DNA of 64,000 nt from Mytilus galloprovincialis. Lineage: Eukaryota; Mollusca; Bivalvia; Mytilida; Mytilidae. A program made the translations under genes and the position numbers. Positions within the stretch are counted from its first letter, which is position 1, and the number at the start of each line of letters is the position of its first letter. Below the pieces are notes generated by a model. The model was not told the DNA's origin. It made no database searches and saw nothing but the letters and a program-made list of their open reading frames with translations. Below are positions 11,105-21,911 of the stretch, piece after piece. The stretch lies in assembly GCF_965363235.1 (NCBI RefSeq), contig NC_134848.1, positions 60,288,181 through 60,352,180 on the forward strand. Direction: 5' to 3'.

Positions 11105-11710
11105 GTAATTGATTTGTTATATTGTCTGGTTACATTGTATATGAATATATATGGTTTAGGGGTTGGGATCTCGAGGGTTTTCAAGTTCTCAAACAGGAAG
11201 GGGTAGGGTGACCCCAGGGACTTCCCCTATATTCCATTTGATTTGTTATATTGTTCCATACATGAATATATATGGTTTAGGGGTGGGGATCTCGAGGGTT
11301 TTCAAGTTCTCAAACAGGAAGGGATAGGATGACCCCAGGGACTTCCCCTTTATTTCATTTGATTTGTTATATTGTCCCATACATGAATATATATGGTTTA
11401 GGGGTGGGGATCTCATCGGTTTCCAAGTTCTCAAACAGGAGGGGGTAGGGGGACTCCCCCTATATTTCATTTAATTAGTTATATTGACCCATACATGAAT
11501 ATATATTGTTTAGGGGTGGGGATCTCGACCGTTTCGTAAGTTCCCAAACAGGAGGGGGTGGGTCACCCCATGGAATCCCCTTATATTTCATTTGATTAGT
11601 TATATATATAGTCCCATACATGAATGTATATGGTTGAGAGGTCATCCGTTTCAAAGTTATCAAACAGGAGGGGGTAGAGTGGCCCAAAGGACGCCACCTA
11701 TATATTATAT
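11105..11710 (+). repeat. Tandem array, about 121-bp unit, five copies
   Basis: Each unit has GATTTGTTATATTG, CATACATGAATATATATGG, TTTAGGGGTGGGGATCTC, CAAGTTCTCAAACAGG and CCCCAGGGACTTCCCC. Copies start near 11105, 11230, 11350, 11470 and 11595. Copy 5 is the most diverged, with indels. Minus-strand open frames across it repeat with the unit and are not credible genes. Confidence 0.9.
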
Positions 11711-13370
11711 GATTTGCCTACATTCAGGTAGTTATTTGTGAAAATAAAGTAAGAATCTTCCAGCTACTTTTATAACTGATCCTTCAAAATTGAGAAAAAA
11801 AAATACCCCTTCAAAATTGCAGTAAAATGTTTACACTTTACACATCTTACATGCATTATCAACATTTATCACTGATAAAGAAAATTTAAACTGTGTGACC
11901 AGGAACATATATTGTAAGATATACTGTTCCAAGCTGTCACATTGTATTGGATTTTGACATTAAAATTTGTCAAAAGTGATTTTGAGTTTCTGTTTAAAAT
12001 ATTTTTCTGCTTTTTCTTTCTTTTACATAATTTTATATCTTTTGGTTTTTAATTCTAGTGTTTATATTATTCATTTACCATGCATAGATGTATTTTGTCA
12101 CCTGCCTGGATTCGCCGAAAACCCGGAATTACCCTTATCCGCTTCCGGAATCGGATCCGAAATTGTAATTGTCTTTTCACGGCAGCCATTGTCATTGTGT
12201 TCAAATGTTGTTTTTTGTCAGTCAGATACGATTTTACTCGTATTAACACATTTTTTGTCGGCGATTTTCTGTATATAGCTAGCGATTGAACAAAATTGAC
12301 ATCGCTGTCATGAATAATAATGATTAAAATAAGTTTTGAGATCGTTGATTTGGAGACTTTGGCGAAAAGGTTTGCAAAGCTATTTTTTATTTTCTTTCAA
12401 GTGGAACTGAGACTACTCTAGCTGTGATATAGTTGTCTCAGAGTGGAAGGCCCGTCGGGCGTGGCTAGTAACCAATTCGAAAGTGGAAGGTCGCGGACCT
12501 CGGACCACCGCTAATTTGAACTCCTGCCTCCAAATTGAAAAGATACGAATTTCGTCTTCTAATTTGAAATTGCCGCCAACAGCATGAACAGTTGAACTTA
12601 TTATATAATAGACTACTGACGTAGTTGTACTACGTATTGACGACAAACAATATTCCTACGACTTTTGCCATTTGGGAAATCTTAATTACTTGTCTGAAAG
12701 ATTTTCGGCGATTAAATATTTCGTACAATTGTTTTTTGACATCTTAGCCAAAAGCACAGGCGATAATAAACTACATAAGAATTCCTAATGAGCACTACTT
12801 CCTATGTGCAACTTCAAAACTTTTGGGAAAATCGACGACCATTTAACGTTTTTATGGTAATATTTTTTATATTCTAGAATAAAAAGTATTAAAAAAGTGT
12901 TCAATTAGTTATATATAACATAGTAGCCAGCTAGATAATAACAATGGCAAGTATTTCAGCATTTTTTGGGTAGACCACAAATCTAGGGTGCTCGCATAAT
13001 GCAGATTAACTGCATAAAAATGCAAACGATAACAAGTTGTAGTTGTAAGCTCTAAATTTGATATATTTATACCACTCGTTCTTTAAATGTTCCAATTTCT
13101 GCGTCTGTTGCAACCTTTCAAATTTCTTTTCTGTTTTGAAAGCCCTAGGAAGTAACTCCTAAATGCCAACAACAATGAACAACAAGAACTTGTTAGCTTT
13201 GAATCTGTTTTATCAGAGATCAGAGACATATATGTCTCTGGTTTTATGAATTTATTTTAATCTTTTACCCCCAATTTCTTCGTCTTTGGAACCTTTAGCC
13301 TGTTCCTCAACACCGTGTTGTTTTTTATAAGGGGAAGTGACATCTTTTTTGTTTTGAAAGGGAAATAATT
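11711..13370. other. No confident gene; one perfect 20-bp palindrome
   Basis: Overlapping short frames at 11967-12289 and 12413-12646 show no domain. The stretch 12080-12190 is less AT-rich than its surroundings (CTTCCGGAATCGGATCCG). At 13221-13240 there is a perfect palindrome, CAGAGACATATATGTCTCTG. Its half-site CAGAGACATATA also bounds a TA-rich expansion at 25735-25782. Confidence 0.4.
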
Positions 13371-13650
13371 ATAAAAAAGAAGATGTGGTATGATTGCAAA
13401 TGAGACAACTGTCCACAAGAGACCAAAATGACACAGACATTAACAACTATAGGTCACCGTACGGCCTTCAACAATGAGCAAAACCCAAACCGGATAGTCA
13501 GCTATAAAAGGCCCCGATATGACAATGTAAAACAATTCAAACGAGAAAACTAACGGCCTTATTTGTATAAAAAAATAACGAAAAACAAATATGAAACACA
13601 AAAACAAACGACAACCACTGAATTACAAATCAATTCCTTATTAACCCCAT
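13371..13650 (-). repeat. Retroelement tail copy
   Basis: Begins ATAAAAAAGAAGATGTGG and runs through the usual landmarks to AACAAACGACAACCACTG. It extends about 80 bp further 5' (in element sense) than the copy at 4091. Confidence 0.85.
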
Positions 13651-14270
13651 ATGGTAACTACCCCTATATGGTGACTAACCATATATTTTTAGGACACCCT
13701 ATACTAAATATATATAGTTACCACGTGTAGTCCTTTAACGAATACATATCCCTCTAAATCTATCGGAGGTCAGATAAAATGTTCATACATTTCTAAAATA
13801 GATAATTATGATATATTTATCATTGTTAACTTATCTAAAGGGGCACTAGCTACGAGATATATAAAAATCTAAAGTTTGATTTTTTTTGTTCAATCATTAA
13901 TGAAAGTGAAATAGTGAAATAATAATTTACTTGTATTAGCTAAAATGGTTCAATTTTGTCAAATTAAGCTAATAAATATTGATTATGAGTTATTCACTTG
14001 CAAGTGAATAATTCGACCTCATTAAATCCGTATTCATGTGAACTCTAATTCAACCCCGTAAAAAGAGATGGAATAACGCATGCATTGCCCGTGTATGGTT
14101 ATTTAAAGGAAAAGAATGTCAACATGGAAAGTGAAACAAAGGTAAATAATTTGATTGACTAATTCGATCCACAAACAACTTTCTTATATTTATCATAATT
14201 ATAAAGGTAAAAACGACGATAAACATAAATTTATAATTTAAAAAACAAAATTTAACAGACTTTTAAAAAA
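13651..14270. other. No gene; small inverted repeat at its start
   Basis: ATATGGTAACTACC near 13649 and TATATAGTTACCACG near 13715 form a short inverted pair. The remainder is AT-rich with no frame. Confidence 0.35.
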
Positions 14271-14274
14271 CAAG

Positions 14275-14752
14275 AATGTGTCCAAAGTACACGGATGCCC
14301 CACTCGCACTAGCATTTTCCATGTTCAATGGACCGTAAAGTTGGGTAAAAAATCTAATTTGGCATTAAAATTATAAAGATCATACCATAGGGAGCATATG
14401 TACTAAGTTTTAAGGTGATTGGACTTCAACTTCATCAAAAACTACCTTGACCAAAAACTTTAACCTGCAACTCGTACTTTCATTTTCTATGTTCAGTGGA
14501 CTGTGAAATTGTGGTCAAAAGTCTAATTTGGCTCTTAAATTAGAAAGATCATATCATAAGGAACATGTGTACTAAGTTTTAAGTTGATTGGACTTCAGCT
14601 TCATCAAAAACTACCTTGACAAAAAACTTTAACCTGAAGCAGGACGAACGGACAAACGGACGCACAGACGAACGAACGAACAGACAGACGTACGGAGGCA
14701 CAGACCTGAAAACATTATGCCCCTCTACTATCGTAGGTTGGGCATAAAAACA
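14275..14752 (+). repeat. Bivalve dispersed repeat with GACGAACGGAC tail
   Basis: Two tandem, diverged units of about 180 bp (landmarks TACTAAGTTTTAAG.TGATTGG, CTTCATCAAAAACTACC, AAAAACTTTAACCTG). They are followed by a GACGAACGGACAAACGGACG tract and CATTATGCCCCTCTACTATC. I recognise this arrangement as common in bivalve sequence. The short minus-strand frame at 14579-14794 is a by-product. Confidence 0.75.
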
Positions 14753-14887
14753 GTCAGTCTCTGGCCAAGCCTTTTGACACATTCCCACTGTCACATAATA
14801 TGGTACCTCTCGTGTGAGGGCAGGCTGTAAATTAAAACTAACAAACCCTATAACTCATATATCATATTTAAGAGATTTATAACTAGA

Positions 14888-15316
14888 GTACACAGCTACT
14901 GTTGCATAGGTACTATTTCTGTACTAAAAATCTGTAGTACTGGAAATCTACTTTTAATATTCAGTACTATTTTGTTACTTTAAAATTATTGTAATATTTA
15001 GGTACTTGTATTTTACAGTACTTACTTAATTTGTACTTGAAATTTAGGTACTACAGATTTTTGGTTACTACCGTTACATTTTCAGCATTTTGAGAGTTTT
15101 TCTATTTCAAATCTCTTAAAATTATGATTTTCAAACATGGAATATTGTATAATTTATGTACCAAAATATTTAGTACAAATCAAGTACTGTAAAATACAAG
15201 TACCTAAATATTACAATAATTTTAAAGTAAAGAGATAGTACTAAATATTAAAAGTAAATTTCCAGTACTACATATTTTAGTACAGAAATAGTACCTATGC
15301 AAAAGTAGCTGTGTAC
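14888..15316. repeat. Foldback element ending in GTACACAGCT
   Basis: The arms are 14888-15037 and about 15165-15316. Left motifs are GTACACAGCTACT, GCATAGGTACTATTTCTGTAC and CCTTGTATTTTACAGTACTT-type sequence; complements occur in order on the right. GTAC recurs throughout both arms. The central 130 bases are unpaired. It resembles a non-autonomous foldback transposon; target duplication not resolved. Confidence 0.75.
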
Positions 15317-16080
15317 ATGTCTCTCTGCTATGACTCTGACTGATGTCTTTACTACACAAAATTTACATGTATACATAACATACATAACATTCACAAGCTT
15401 AAGATTTATGGTAAATCGACATAAGTGGTGTGTGTTCGTAAATTTTTATCTCTATATTATGACTTAAGACTGACTCCTCTACCAAACAAAACATACAAAC
15501 ATAATCTAAATAACATTCATAAGGATTAAAAGATTAATCCATACACTGTGTCCAGTCCTTACATGTGCATTTCTGCTATGACTCTTGACTAAAAAAAAAG
15601 TCCAAACACATTCGTTTATAAGGTGTCAGACCACCAATTACTCCCTCCAATTTAGAACGTATGTAAAAGTAGTCCTACTTTGACACAAAATAGTGCTTTT
15701 GATGTCATTGTTTACTTAAACTAACCAACAAATTTGCAGAAATGAAACTTTTGGTGAAAGGGAAATATATATAGACTATTTTGAGCCAAAATTCACTTGT
15801 CTATGAGTTTGCATTAAAAATTCAGGATTAATGCGCTACATTGTACACTAATTTAAGATTTCCAGAAAACCGGGAGTTATTTTGGTAGTACCTGTCTTTT
15901 CAAAATCAGAAATTTGTTACAAGACTTTAAACATTGGTTGAAAATTGGCATGTAGGAAGGTGATACATGTACAATTCAGGATATACCTGGTTTCCTTGAA
16001 GTTAAACTTAAGGTAAAATATTTAGAAAGCTGTGAAAATTGCAAAATTTGGTTGAACAGATAGGGATTTTTAATTGGTGG
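15317..16080. other. Degenerate direct repeats; no gene
   Basis: Diverged repeats of about 115 bp centre on CTCT(G)CTATGACTCTTGACT and ATACATAACATTCA near 15322, 15450 and 15560. From 15600 the sequence looks unique and could be 3' untranslated or flanking DNA of the zinc-finger gene on the minus strand. Confidence 0.4.
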
Positions 16081-16084
16081 TCTT

Positions 16085-16216
16085 CTCATGTGTCTCCGAC
16101 TCTCTGTAACACATGTGTAAGTCAATCCTTTGAACAAATTGTTAATCATATTTGTTAAACTTATGTGGTTTATCTCCAGTATTTGTTATCATATGTCTCT
16201 AGGTGAAACCTTTGAA
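16085..16216 (-). pseudogene. Decayed zinc-finger units beyond the stop codon
   Basis: On the minus strand, past the stop of the zinc-finger exon, the text still contains finger-like pieces. ACTGGAGATAAACCACAT corresponds to the linker TGDKPH, and farther on a shifted stretch ends in RRHMR. Spacing follows the 84-bp finger period with indels. This suggests a longer array once existed and decayed after a stop arose. Confidence 0.6.
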
Positions 16217-17143
16217 TTAATTGTTAACCACATTATTAAAAGTGTGTGTTTTCATGTGTTGTATTAAGGACTGTTCGTGACTAAACTCTTTACCACATTC
16301 TCCACATTTATAAGGTTTATATATCATGTATATAGTATGTATATCCTCATGTCTACGTAAGGTGTGCATCGTACTTAATCCCTTAATGCATACTGTGCAT
16401 TCATGGGGTTTTTCACCAGTATGTGTTCTCAAGTGCCCCTTCAAGCGATTTTCCCTACTGAACCAATTACCGCATTCTGTACATTCATAAAGATTGTCAC
16501 CAGTATGTGTTCTCATATGATCCTTCAAGTGATTACTTCCACTGAACCCTTTATCGCATAATGTACATTTATGAGGTTTTTCTCCAGTATGTGTTCTCAT
16601 GTGCTCCTTCAACTGATTACTCCTACTGAACCCTTTACCACATACTGTACATTTATGGGGTTTTTCACCAGTATGAATTTTCATGTGCTCCTTCAAAATT
16701 TTATTCAAACCAAACCCTTTACCACATACTGTACATTCATAGGGTTTATCACCAGTATGTGTTCTCGTATGCACGTTCAAGTTGCATCTCAAACTAAACC
16801 TTTTACCACATACTGTACATCCATGGGGTTTTTCGCCAGTATGTACTCTCATGTGCTCCTTCAACTGATTGCTCCCACTGAACCCTTTTCCACATACTAT
16901 ACATTCATAGGGCTTTTCACCAGTATGTATTGTCATGTGCTTCTTCAAGTGATTACTTCTACTGAACCCTTTACTGCACACAGTACATTCATAGGGTTTA
17001 TCGCTAGTATGAATTGTCATGTGCTCCTTCAAAATTTTACTCAAACTAAACCTTTTACCACATACTGTACATTCATGGGGTTTTTCAGTATCAGACATCA
17101 TGAATTCTTTGTTTTCTTTGTGAATTGCCATCTTTTGTTTCAT
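16217..17143 (-). CDS. C2H2 zinc-finger protein exon, ten fingers
   Basis: Encodes 308 residues from the ATG at 17143 (MKQKMAIHKENKEF). Ten tandem C2H2 fingers start near residue 23 at the 28-residue period. They follow CxxC-x12-HxxxH with TGEKP or TGDKP linkers, as in DNA-binding nuclear regulators of the Kruppel type. Finger 9 has Leu for the conserved Phe (CIKGLS), and the linker to finger 10 is lengthened (HTIYMIYKP). No KRAB, BTB or SCAN domain is visible, so a partner domain may lie in an upstream exon. The open frame extends upstream to 17236, but a polypyrimidine tract plus CAG at 17160-17162 looks like a 3' splice site. The paralogue at 48338 has the same arrangement, so I chose the ATG just inside the exon. 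DNA target unknown. Confidence 0.85.
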   Translation of the reverse strand: MKQKMAIHKENKEFMMSDTEKPHECTVCGKRFSLSKILKEHMTIHTSDKPYECTVCSKGFSRSNHLKKHMTIHTGEKPYECIVCGKGFSGSNQLKEHMRVHTGEKPHGCTVCGKRFSLRCNLNVHTRTHTGDKPYECTVCGKGFGLNKILKEHMKIHTGEKPHKCTVCGKGFSRSNQLKEHMRTHTGEKPHKCTLCDKGFSGSNHLKDHMRTHTGDNLYECTECGNWFSRENRLKGHLRTHTGEKPHECTVCIKGLSTMHTLRRHEDIHTIYMIYKPYKCGECGKEFSHEQSLIQHMKTHTFNNVVNN

Positions 17144-17159
17144 CAAAATGGCCTGAAGT

Positions 17160-17175
17160 CTGAAATAAGAAAAAA
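17160..17175 (-). other. Probable 3' splice site of the zinc-finger exon
   Basis: The minus strand reads TTTTTTCTTATTTCAG before ACTTCAGGCC. The paralogue has TTTTCTTATTCAG before ACTGCAGGCC at 48310-48322. Conservation of both the intron end and the exon start supports a spliced gene with a 5' exon outside the recognisable sequence. Confidence 0.65.
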
Positions 17176-17571
17176 ATACAAAAATGTAATCATAAAATTG
17201 TGAGAAGCACCCTGTAGGCAAAAAACATATTTGCAATCTCTATATTGCTGGTGCCGGTCAAAAAAGCCATTTCTATAGAAATATGTTATTTAGCTGGTTG
17301 ATTGGTTGTATTATAGTACTATATAATACTTGTAATAATGATAAATAATGAATATTATTATTCAACAAATGGTGTTTAAATAGTTTTACTTATTAATGGT
17401 TTTGATATTCTTAAAGGTACTACTTTAGATTAGTTATATATATATATTAAGTGCCAAAGGAGAAAAATATAGTTCAATGGTTTGTTGTTGAGAACTCGGG
17501 CTGAGAAAAGTGTTCACTTTTTAAAGTATTTAACTGCACAACTGCTCTAATTACTGTCAGTATACTTTGAA

Positions 17572-18055
17572 ATGGATGAGGAGATTAATCCTATTACCAA
17601 TTTTGTTTTGGATGAAAATTTTAAAACTTGGGATGCGTTTGAAACGAAACTGAAACAATATCATGACACAAATTTCATACAGCTATAGATACAAACGCAG
17701 CTCTAAAAAAATGATACATCAAAGCAAAGTTTGCTAACTGCTAAGTTGGATACTGAAATGTGAGGTAAACCTAAAACCCGTAATGGATGGCAATGCGATC
17801 ATATCAAAAGACGACATGAAACTACACCAAATACTTCCAACCAAAATATTGGATGAGAATATCAACATTGCTAGAGTAAAAAAGTATTTCTCACCAGAAG
17901 CATGGCAAACATAAAAGGTTGCCTTATCTTCTAAAACTGAGGAATATTGCAGAATGGAATTGCACAGTATGCGATACAGATGTTCACAAAGCGGCATCAC
18001 TGGTGAGTGATGGCTGCTTGGAGTGGCCTGATTCATCAAAAATGTGTCGGACTTG
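17572..18055 (+). pseudogene. Decayed gene, FAR1/ZSWIM-like start and PHD-like end
   Basis: Three fragments lie in different frames. An opening of 38 codons contains FKTWDAFETKLKQYHDTNF, resembling the N-terminal FAR1-like segment seen in ZSWIM-type proteins. A middle piece reads LPTKILDENINIARVKKYF. A final Cys-rich piece reads WNCTVCDTDVHKAASLVSDG followed by CLEWPD and ends at the TGA at 18053. The last resembles a PHD-like zinc motif of the CxxC...CLEW type. Stops and frameshifts separate the parts. It may be an old retrocopy or transposon-associated gene; assignment is by eye only. Confidence 0.4.
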
Positions 18056-19140
18056 AACATGCTACAAAAACCACTTACTGGATATGTAGAAGCTGTCATT
18101 GTAAATAATAAACTAAAATTGTATGTAATAATTCTATTTATCATATACTTAGCATTGATATGATAGCTTTCATGGCTTTTGCATATGTGTAATGAGTGGA
18201 AGTACACAAGCCATAATTTCCCACATGGGCTGATAACCCATATCAGGTGCATCTCGTGCACAAAACCCATAATAGTGCCTCTCGTGCAAGTTACTTCCGG
18301 TGTTTTCAGTATCGGTTGTTTACTTTTCCATTGTGACGTCAGACATTTTTTTTTTCAAATTTATGGGAACTTTTGTGGGGATAGTTTAGTAGTACTTGCT
18401 ATCAAATGCCAATTGGCAATTATGAACCATTTTATAGTACAACAAACATGGAGTAATGATCATAAAACTCTTCCAAATTTTCGATGTTTCAAAATGCCTC
18501 TATAGCAAATGTTACCAAACATATATGATATATATATTTATCATATACTTAGACTCAATAACATATGATTTTTACCGTATGATAATAGCATTAAATTAAC
18601 GTATATTCCATATTTTTCGAATTGGTGCTTAGCGGGCTGATATGAAAAGTTTATCACATGCTTCGATTGTTATCACATGCCTTTCCGTAACGTTATCACA
18701 TGGCATTCCGGTGATACTCGGCAAATTCCGGAAAATACACCTCAATGCTACGTTTTCAGTGAAAAACATTACAAAGTAGTGTACATTACAAGTTATTTGA
18801 ATACTGGAAAGTATATTGTGTAAAATAATACTTAAAAAAAACAAAAACAAAAAACAAAAAAAAATATTAAATAAATGCATTTTTTTAAAAGTTTCACTGA
18901 AACATAATTTAGAAAGTTACTTTAAAAAAAATTTCCAAACAATTAATGTTCATTATGTATATTGTTGAATCATTTTTTTGTCGATTCGTCTCTGTTGAGG
19001 CATATGATAGAAAGATTTCATATCGAATGTATAAAATTTTGGGTCCGACGTCCGTGAACTTTTCACTCTTTGAACTTCTATTTGGGAACCACGTAAAAGG
19101 ATCAATACATGAATCTGTTATTTTTCTCCATTGTTGAAGC
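18056..19140. other. No gene; scattered half-sites of a foldback family
   Basis: TATCATATACTTAG occurs at about 18137 and 18539 and again at 19299. CATATGATA-type complements lie at about 19000 and 19140. TTATCACATG repeats occur at about 18650-18705. These look like broken ends of the foldbacks listed next. Open frames here show no domain. Confidence 0.4.
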
Positions 19141-19303
19141 ATATGATAAAAAGATCATAACATGTCATTTTTCATATCGCATGTATTATCAACCCTCGGT
19201 CAATATCAGCCCTCGAGCCATGCGGCTCTTGGGATGATATTGAACCTAGGGCTGATAATACATGCGATATGAAAAATGACATGTAATAATCTGATATTAT
19301 CAT
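19141..19303. repeat. Foldback palindrome, CATGTATTA family, copy 1
   Basis: The arms are 19141-19191 and 19250-19303 (CATGTCATTTTTCATATCGC and complement). The central loop contains GAGCCATGCGGCTC. The outer edge abuts TATCATATACTTAG. Confidence 0.8.
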
Positions 19304-19359
19304 ATACTTAGTACAAAATACAGCAATTTTGTATATCTAATAAAGGGTCTTTTTTCCAG

Positions 19360-19450
19360 TCTGTATCACATACCCTGTATCGCATACCCGTATCGCATAG
19401 CTAAACCCGTATCGCATAGCCCGTATCGCATGGCAAAACCCGTATCGCAT
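19360..19450 (+). repeat. CCGTATCGCAT short tandem motif
   Basis: Five to six copies of CCGTATCGCATAGC or CCGTATCGCATGGC, with GTATCACATACC first. The same words (GTATCACATGCC) occur in the arms of the neighbouring foldback at 20168-20310. Confidence 0.75.
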
Positions 19451-20167
19451 GGCTGCGTGACGTCATGTGAAGAACGTCAACTTTTGACCTATCACGTCCA
19501 GTTGCTGTATTTCCTGGCATGAAAGGAAAAAAAATGAGTTCAAACTAACAAAAATGTCCTAGCATTTCAAATAAAATCAATATTTTCCAAAAAAAATAGT
19601 ACCCAGTGACTTCACGAGCGATTTTCATCTATATAAAAAAAAAAGTCATAATAAGATGGAAATATCTAAAGTTTTATTGTTTAGTCTTATTTTTTATGAA
19701 GTCTCTTTTCATTACCTGATGGGTTAAACACAAATGAAAATTTTTACGATTTTAATTTGATTAGAAAAGGTAGCAAACTTTCCAATAAATATTTTTCTTG
19801 GTGTTCACCTCGCCAGAGTTAAAATGAACCAGATCATGAATAATATCATCGCCAAATAAACAATAAAACTTTAAACATTTTACATCTTACGATATTTATT
19901 TTTTGAATATTAATTTTTGTTGAAATATTAGGATAGTATTGTTGGTGGATGCATTTTAATACATTGTCTTAAACGTATATTGAGAATAAAATTTGGTTAT
20001 AGGGGATATTACGATGTGGATATTAAGCAAATAAGGAAGTCTATAAAAAAAAAATTCAGCTGGGAAAATACAGCACAATCACAATGTTCTTTTCTTGCTT
20101 ATAATTTCGGACGATTTAAAAAAAATGGATATCCCATGAATCTGATTCCATTAAAATATATGATAAA

Positions 20168-20310
20168 CAGAATAATACATGGCAAAATCCGTATCACATG
20201 CCGTATCACCCTCGACCAATATCATCCCTTGGGCCTAAAGGCCCTCGGGCTGATATTGATATCTCGGGATGATACGGCATGTGATACGGATTTTGCCATG
20301 TATTATTCTC
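20168..20310. repeat. Foldback palindrome, CATGTATTA family, copy 2
   Basis: The arms share AATACATGGCAAAATCCG and TATCACATGCCGTATCA with their complements. The centre holds GGGCCTAAAGGCCC and CTCGGGCTGATATTG. It is followed by a TA run at 20311-20329. Confidence 0.85.
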
Positions 20311-20335
20311 TATATATATATATATATATGGAGGT

Positions 20336-20764
20336 CACGGGGGGGTTACTTCCTATTATTGGGTATACGGGGATGTGCCAAAAATATGGGTCATAATTTT
20401 GCGAGATTTTATATAAAAATGACCCTCCTTTTAAATGACATCCTATATTAAAATGCATTTACGTTTGATAACTGTATATTGATTTGGGGTATGATCTACA
20501 TATCATATATAAATGTGCTATTGCGAATCTTACATTATTAATGGTCAATTATTATATTAAATTAAATCAATTCATTTGAAAGTTCACCTTTCAAATAAGT
20601 TCCCAAATGAACCCCAGAAATATATAAATATAGGTCATTCTTTCTTAAATATTTATATAACTATAGGTACTGAATTTCAGTGAATGTTATATTAAAATGG
20701 GTACGTTTTTTGAGGCAAAAATGGCACACCCCTACCAAAAAAATATCGAAGTTACCCCCCCGTG
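20336..20764. mobile_element. 429-bp TIR element with 8-bp target duplication
   Basis: The ends are CACGGGGGGGTTACTTC and GAAGTTACCCCCCCGTG. ATGGAGGT is repeated exactly at 20328-20335 and 20765-20772. An 8-bp duplication is the hallmark of classic hAT elements (also P). No coding sequence inside, so a non-autonomous copy. It landed at the edge of the TA run after foldback copy 2. Confidence 0.85.
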
Positions 20765-20902
20765 ATGGAGGTAGTGATGCTGTTGGACAATTATAGTATA
20801 TTTGATTCATAATTTAACTTCTTTATAAAGTTTTTGACTGTTTTAGTTATTGCATTTGTTTATTTGCCTTACATAAAACTATTGTCGGAAGTATATGATA
20901 AA

Positions 20903-21051
20903 GCGATTAATACATGGCCTTTTCCATATCAGCCTGGGTATCATCCCTCGATCCATATCAGCACCTCGACTCCGTCTTGGGCTGATATCATGGATATGGG
21001 GGTCTTGGGATGATACCCAGGCTGATATGGAAAAGGCCATGTATTAATCTC
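20903..21051. repeat. Foldback palindrome, CATGTATTA family, copy 3
   Basis: The arms share TTAATACATGGCCTTTTCC and CAGCCTGGGTATCATCCC with complements. The centre contains GATATCATGGATATGG. Its outer TATATGATAAAG matches the other two copies. Confidence 0.85.
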
Positions 21052-21583
21052 TATGTATTGTAAATATAAAATAAATGTCTTTGACTTTTATTATTTAGAA
21101 CAATTACATAGTACAAGTCTCATTGTTGTTTATCATGTTACAATAACGCTATGTATAAACCATAGCTTCAATAGTTATTGGTACATTCGTAATTAATCAG
21201 GTCCTTACCTAATCATGCATTCCGGCATGTAGTCACCAATGTAACAATAATATTTATTATTGTTACATTTCCATGTAAGCGTAGCCAGTGCCTTAATAAT
21301 ATTGGTACATCTAAGTCATTTTATTTTAAGTTGAAATTGTAAAAAAAATATTTATTTCGTTTCGTTCTGCATTACATCGTTTCACTATTATGGCCCATTT
21401 CATTTCATTTCGATTCGTTTTGTTCCGTTTCTATTTCATTTCGCTCTTTACCATTGTTTACAGTTCCAGAAATAAATATTGTCTCAATACATCATACATG
21501 AAATATTCTGTATGCATTCATTCGTCGTTTGCTTTGTGTTTAAGGTTTGCCTTTTTAATATGTTTTCCAACACGTGTATAATG
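21052..21583. other. No gene; TTTCGTTTC-rich patch
   Basis: ATTTCGTTTCGTTC and related words at 21354-21450 recall the patch at 1728-1760. Small inverted words around TAACAATAATATTTATTATT at about 21243. No domain in the overlapping frames. Confidence 0.35.
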
Positions 21584-21715
21584 ACAGGCACTTGTTTCTA
21601 TCCATGGAGAGACCCACTATCAACGTACATTTACGTTGATAGTCTGGGAAGACCCACTATCAACGTACATTTACGTTGATAGTGGGTCTTCCCATGGATA
21701 GAAACAAGTGCCTGT
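21584..21715. repeat. Near-perfect 132-bp palindrome with internal hairpin
   Basis: The outer arms ACAGGCACTTGTTTCTATCC and complement enclose two copies of the hairpin GACCCACTATCAACGTAC/ATTTACGTTGATAGT. The left half carries a slightly altered, duplicated inner stem (GAGAGACCC versus GAAGACCC). Confidence 0.9.
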
Positions 21716-21744
21716 GCGTGTATTTCATAAATAAATTATATTAT

Positions 21745-21906
21745 CAGGGGCGGATGCAGGAATTTTCGAAAGGGGGGGTGCTAACCCAGGGCACCCAGGG
21801 CAAAGGGGGGTGCAAAACATATGTCCCGATACAAATGCATTGATCGGCAAAAATAAAGGGGGGGTGCGCACCCCCGGAACCCCCCCCCCCCCCGGATCCG
21901 CCACTG
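21745..21906. mobile_element. Short TIR element, CAGTGGCGGATCC family
   Basis: The ends are CAGGGGCGGATGCAGG and CCGGATCCGCCACTG. ATTAT is repeated at 21740-21744 and 21907-21911. The interior differs from the other short copies (GGGCACCCAGGGCAAAGG, long G and C runs), so it may be a different subfamily. Confidence 0.85.
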
Positions 21907-21911
21907 ATTAT

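Noticed and set aside
11246..11687. Minus-strand frames repeating SCLRTWKPMRSPPLNHIYSC-like text
   Set aside because: Translation of the 121-bp tandem array; the units drift without codon-level constraint.
16571..17203. 210-codon plus-strand frame opposite the zinc-finger exon
   Set aside because: It mirrors the 84-bp finger repeat on the antisense strand; a similar shadow exists at 48448-48913. The C2H2 frame is the coding one.
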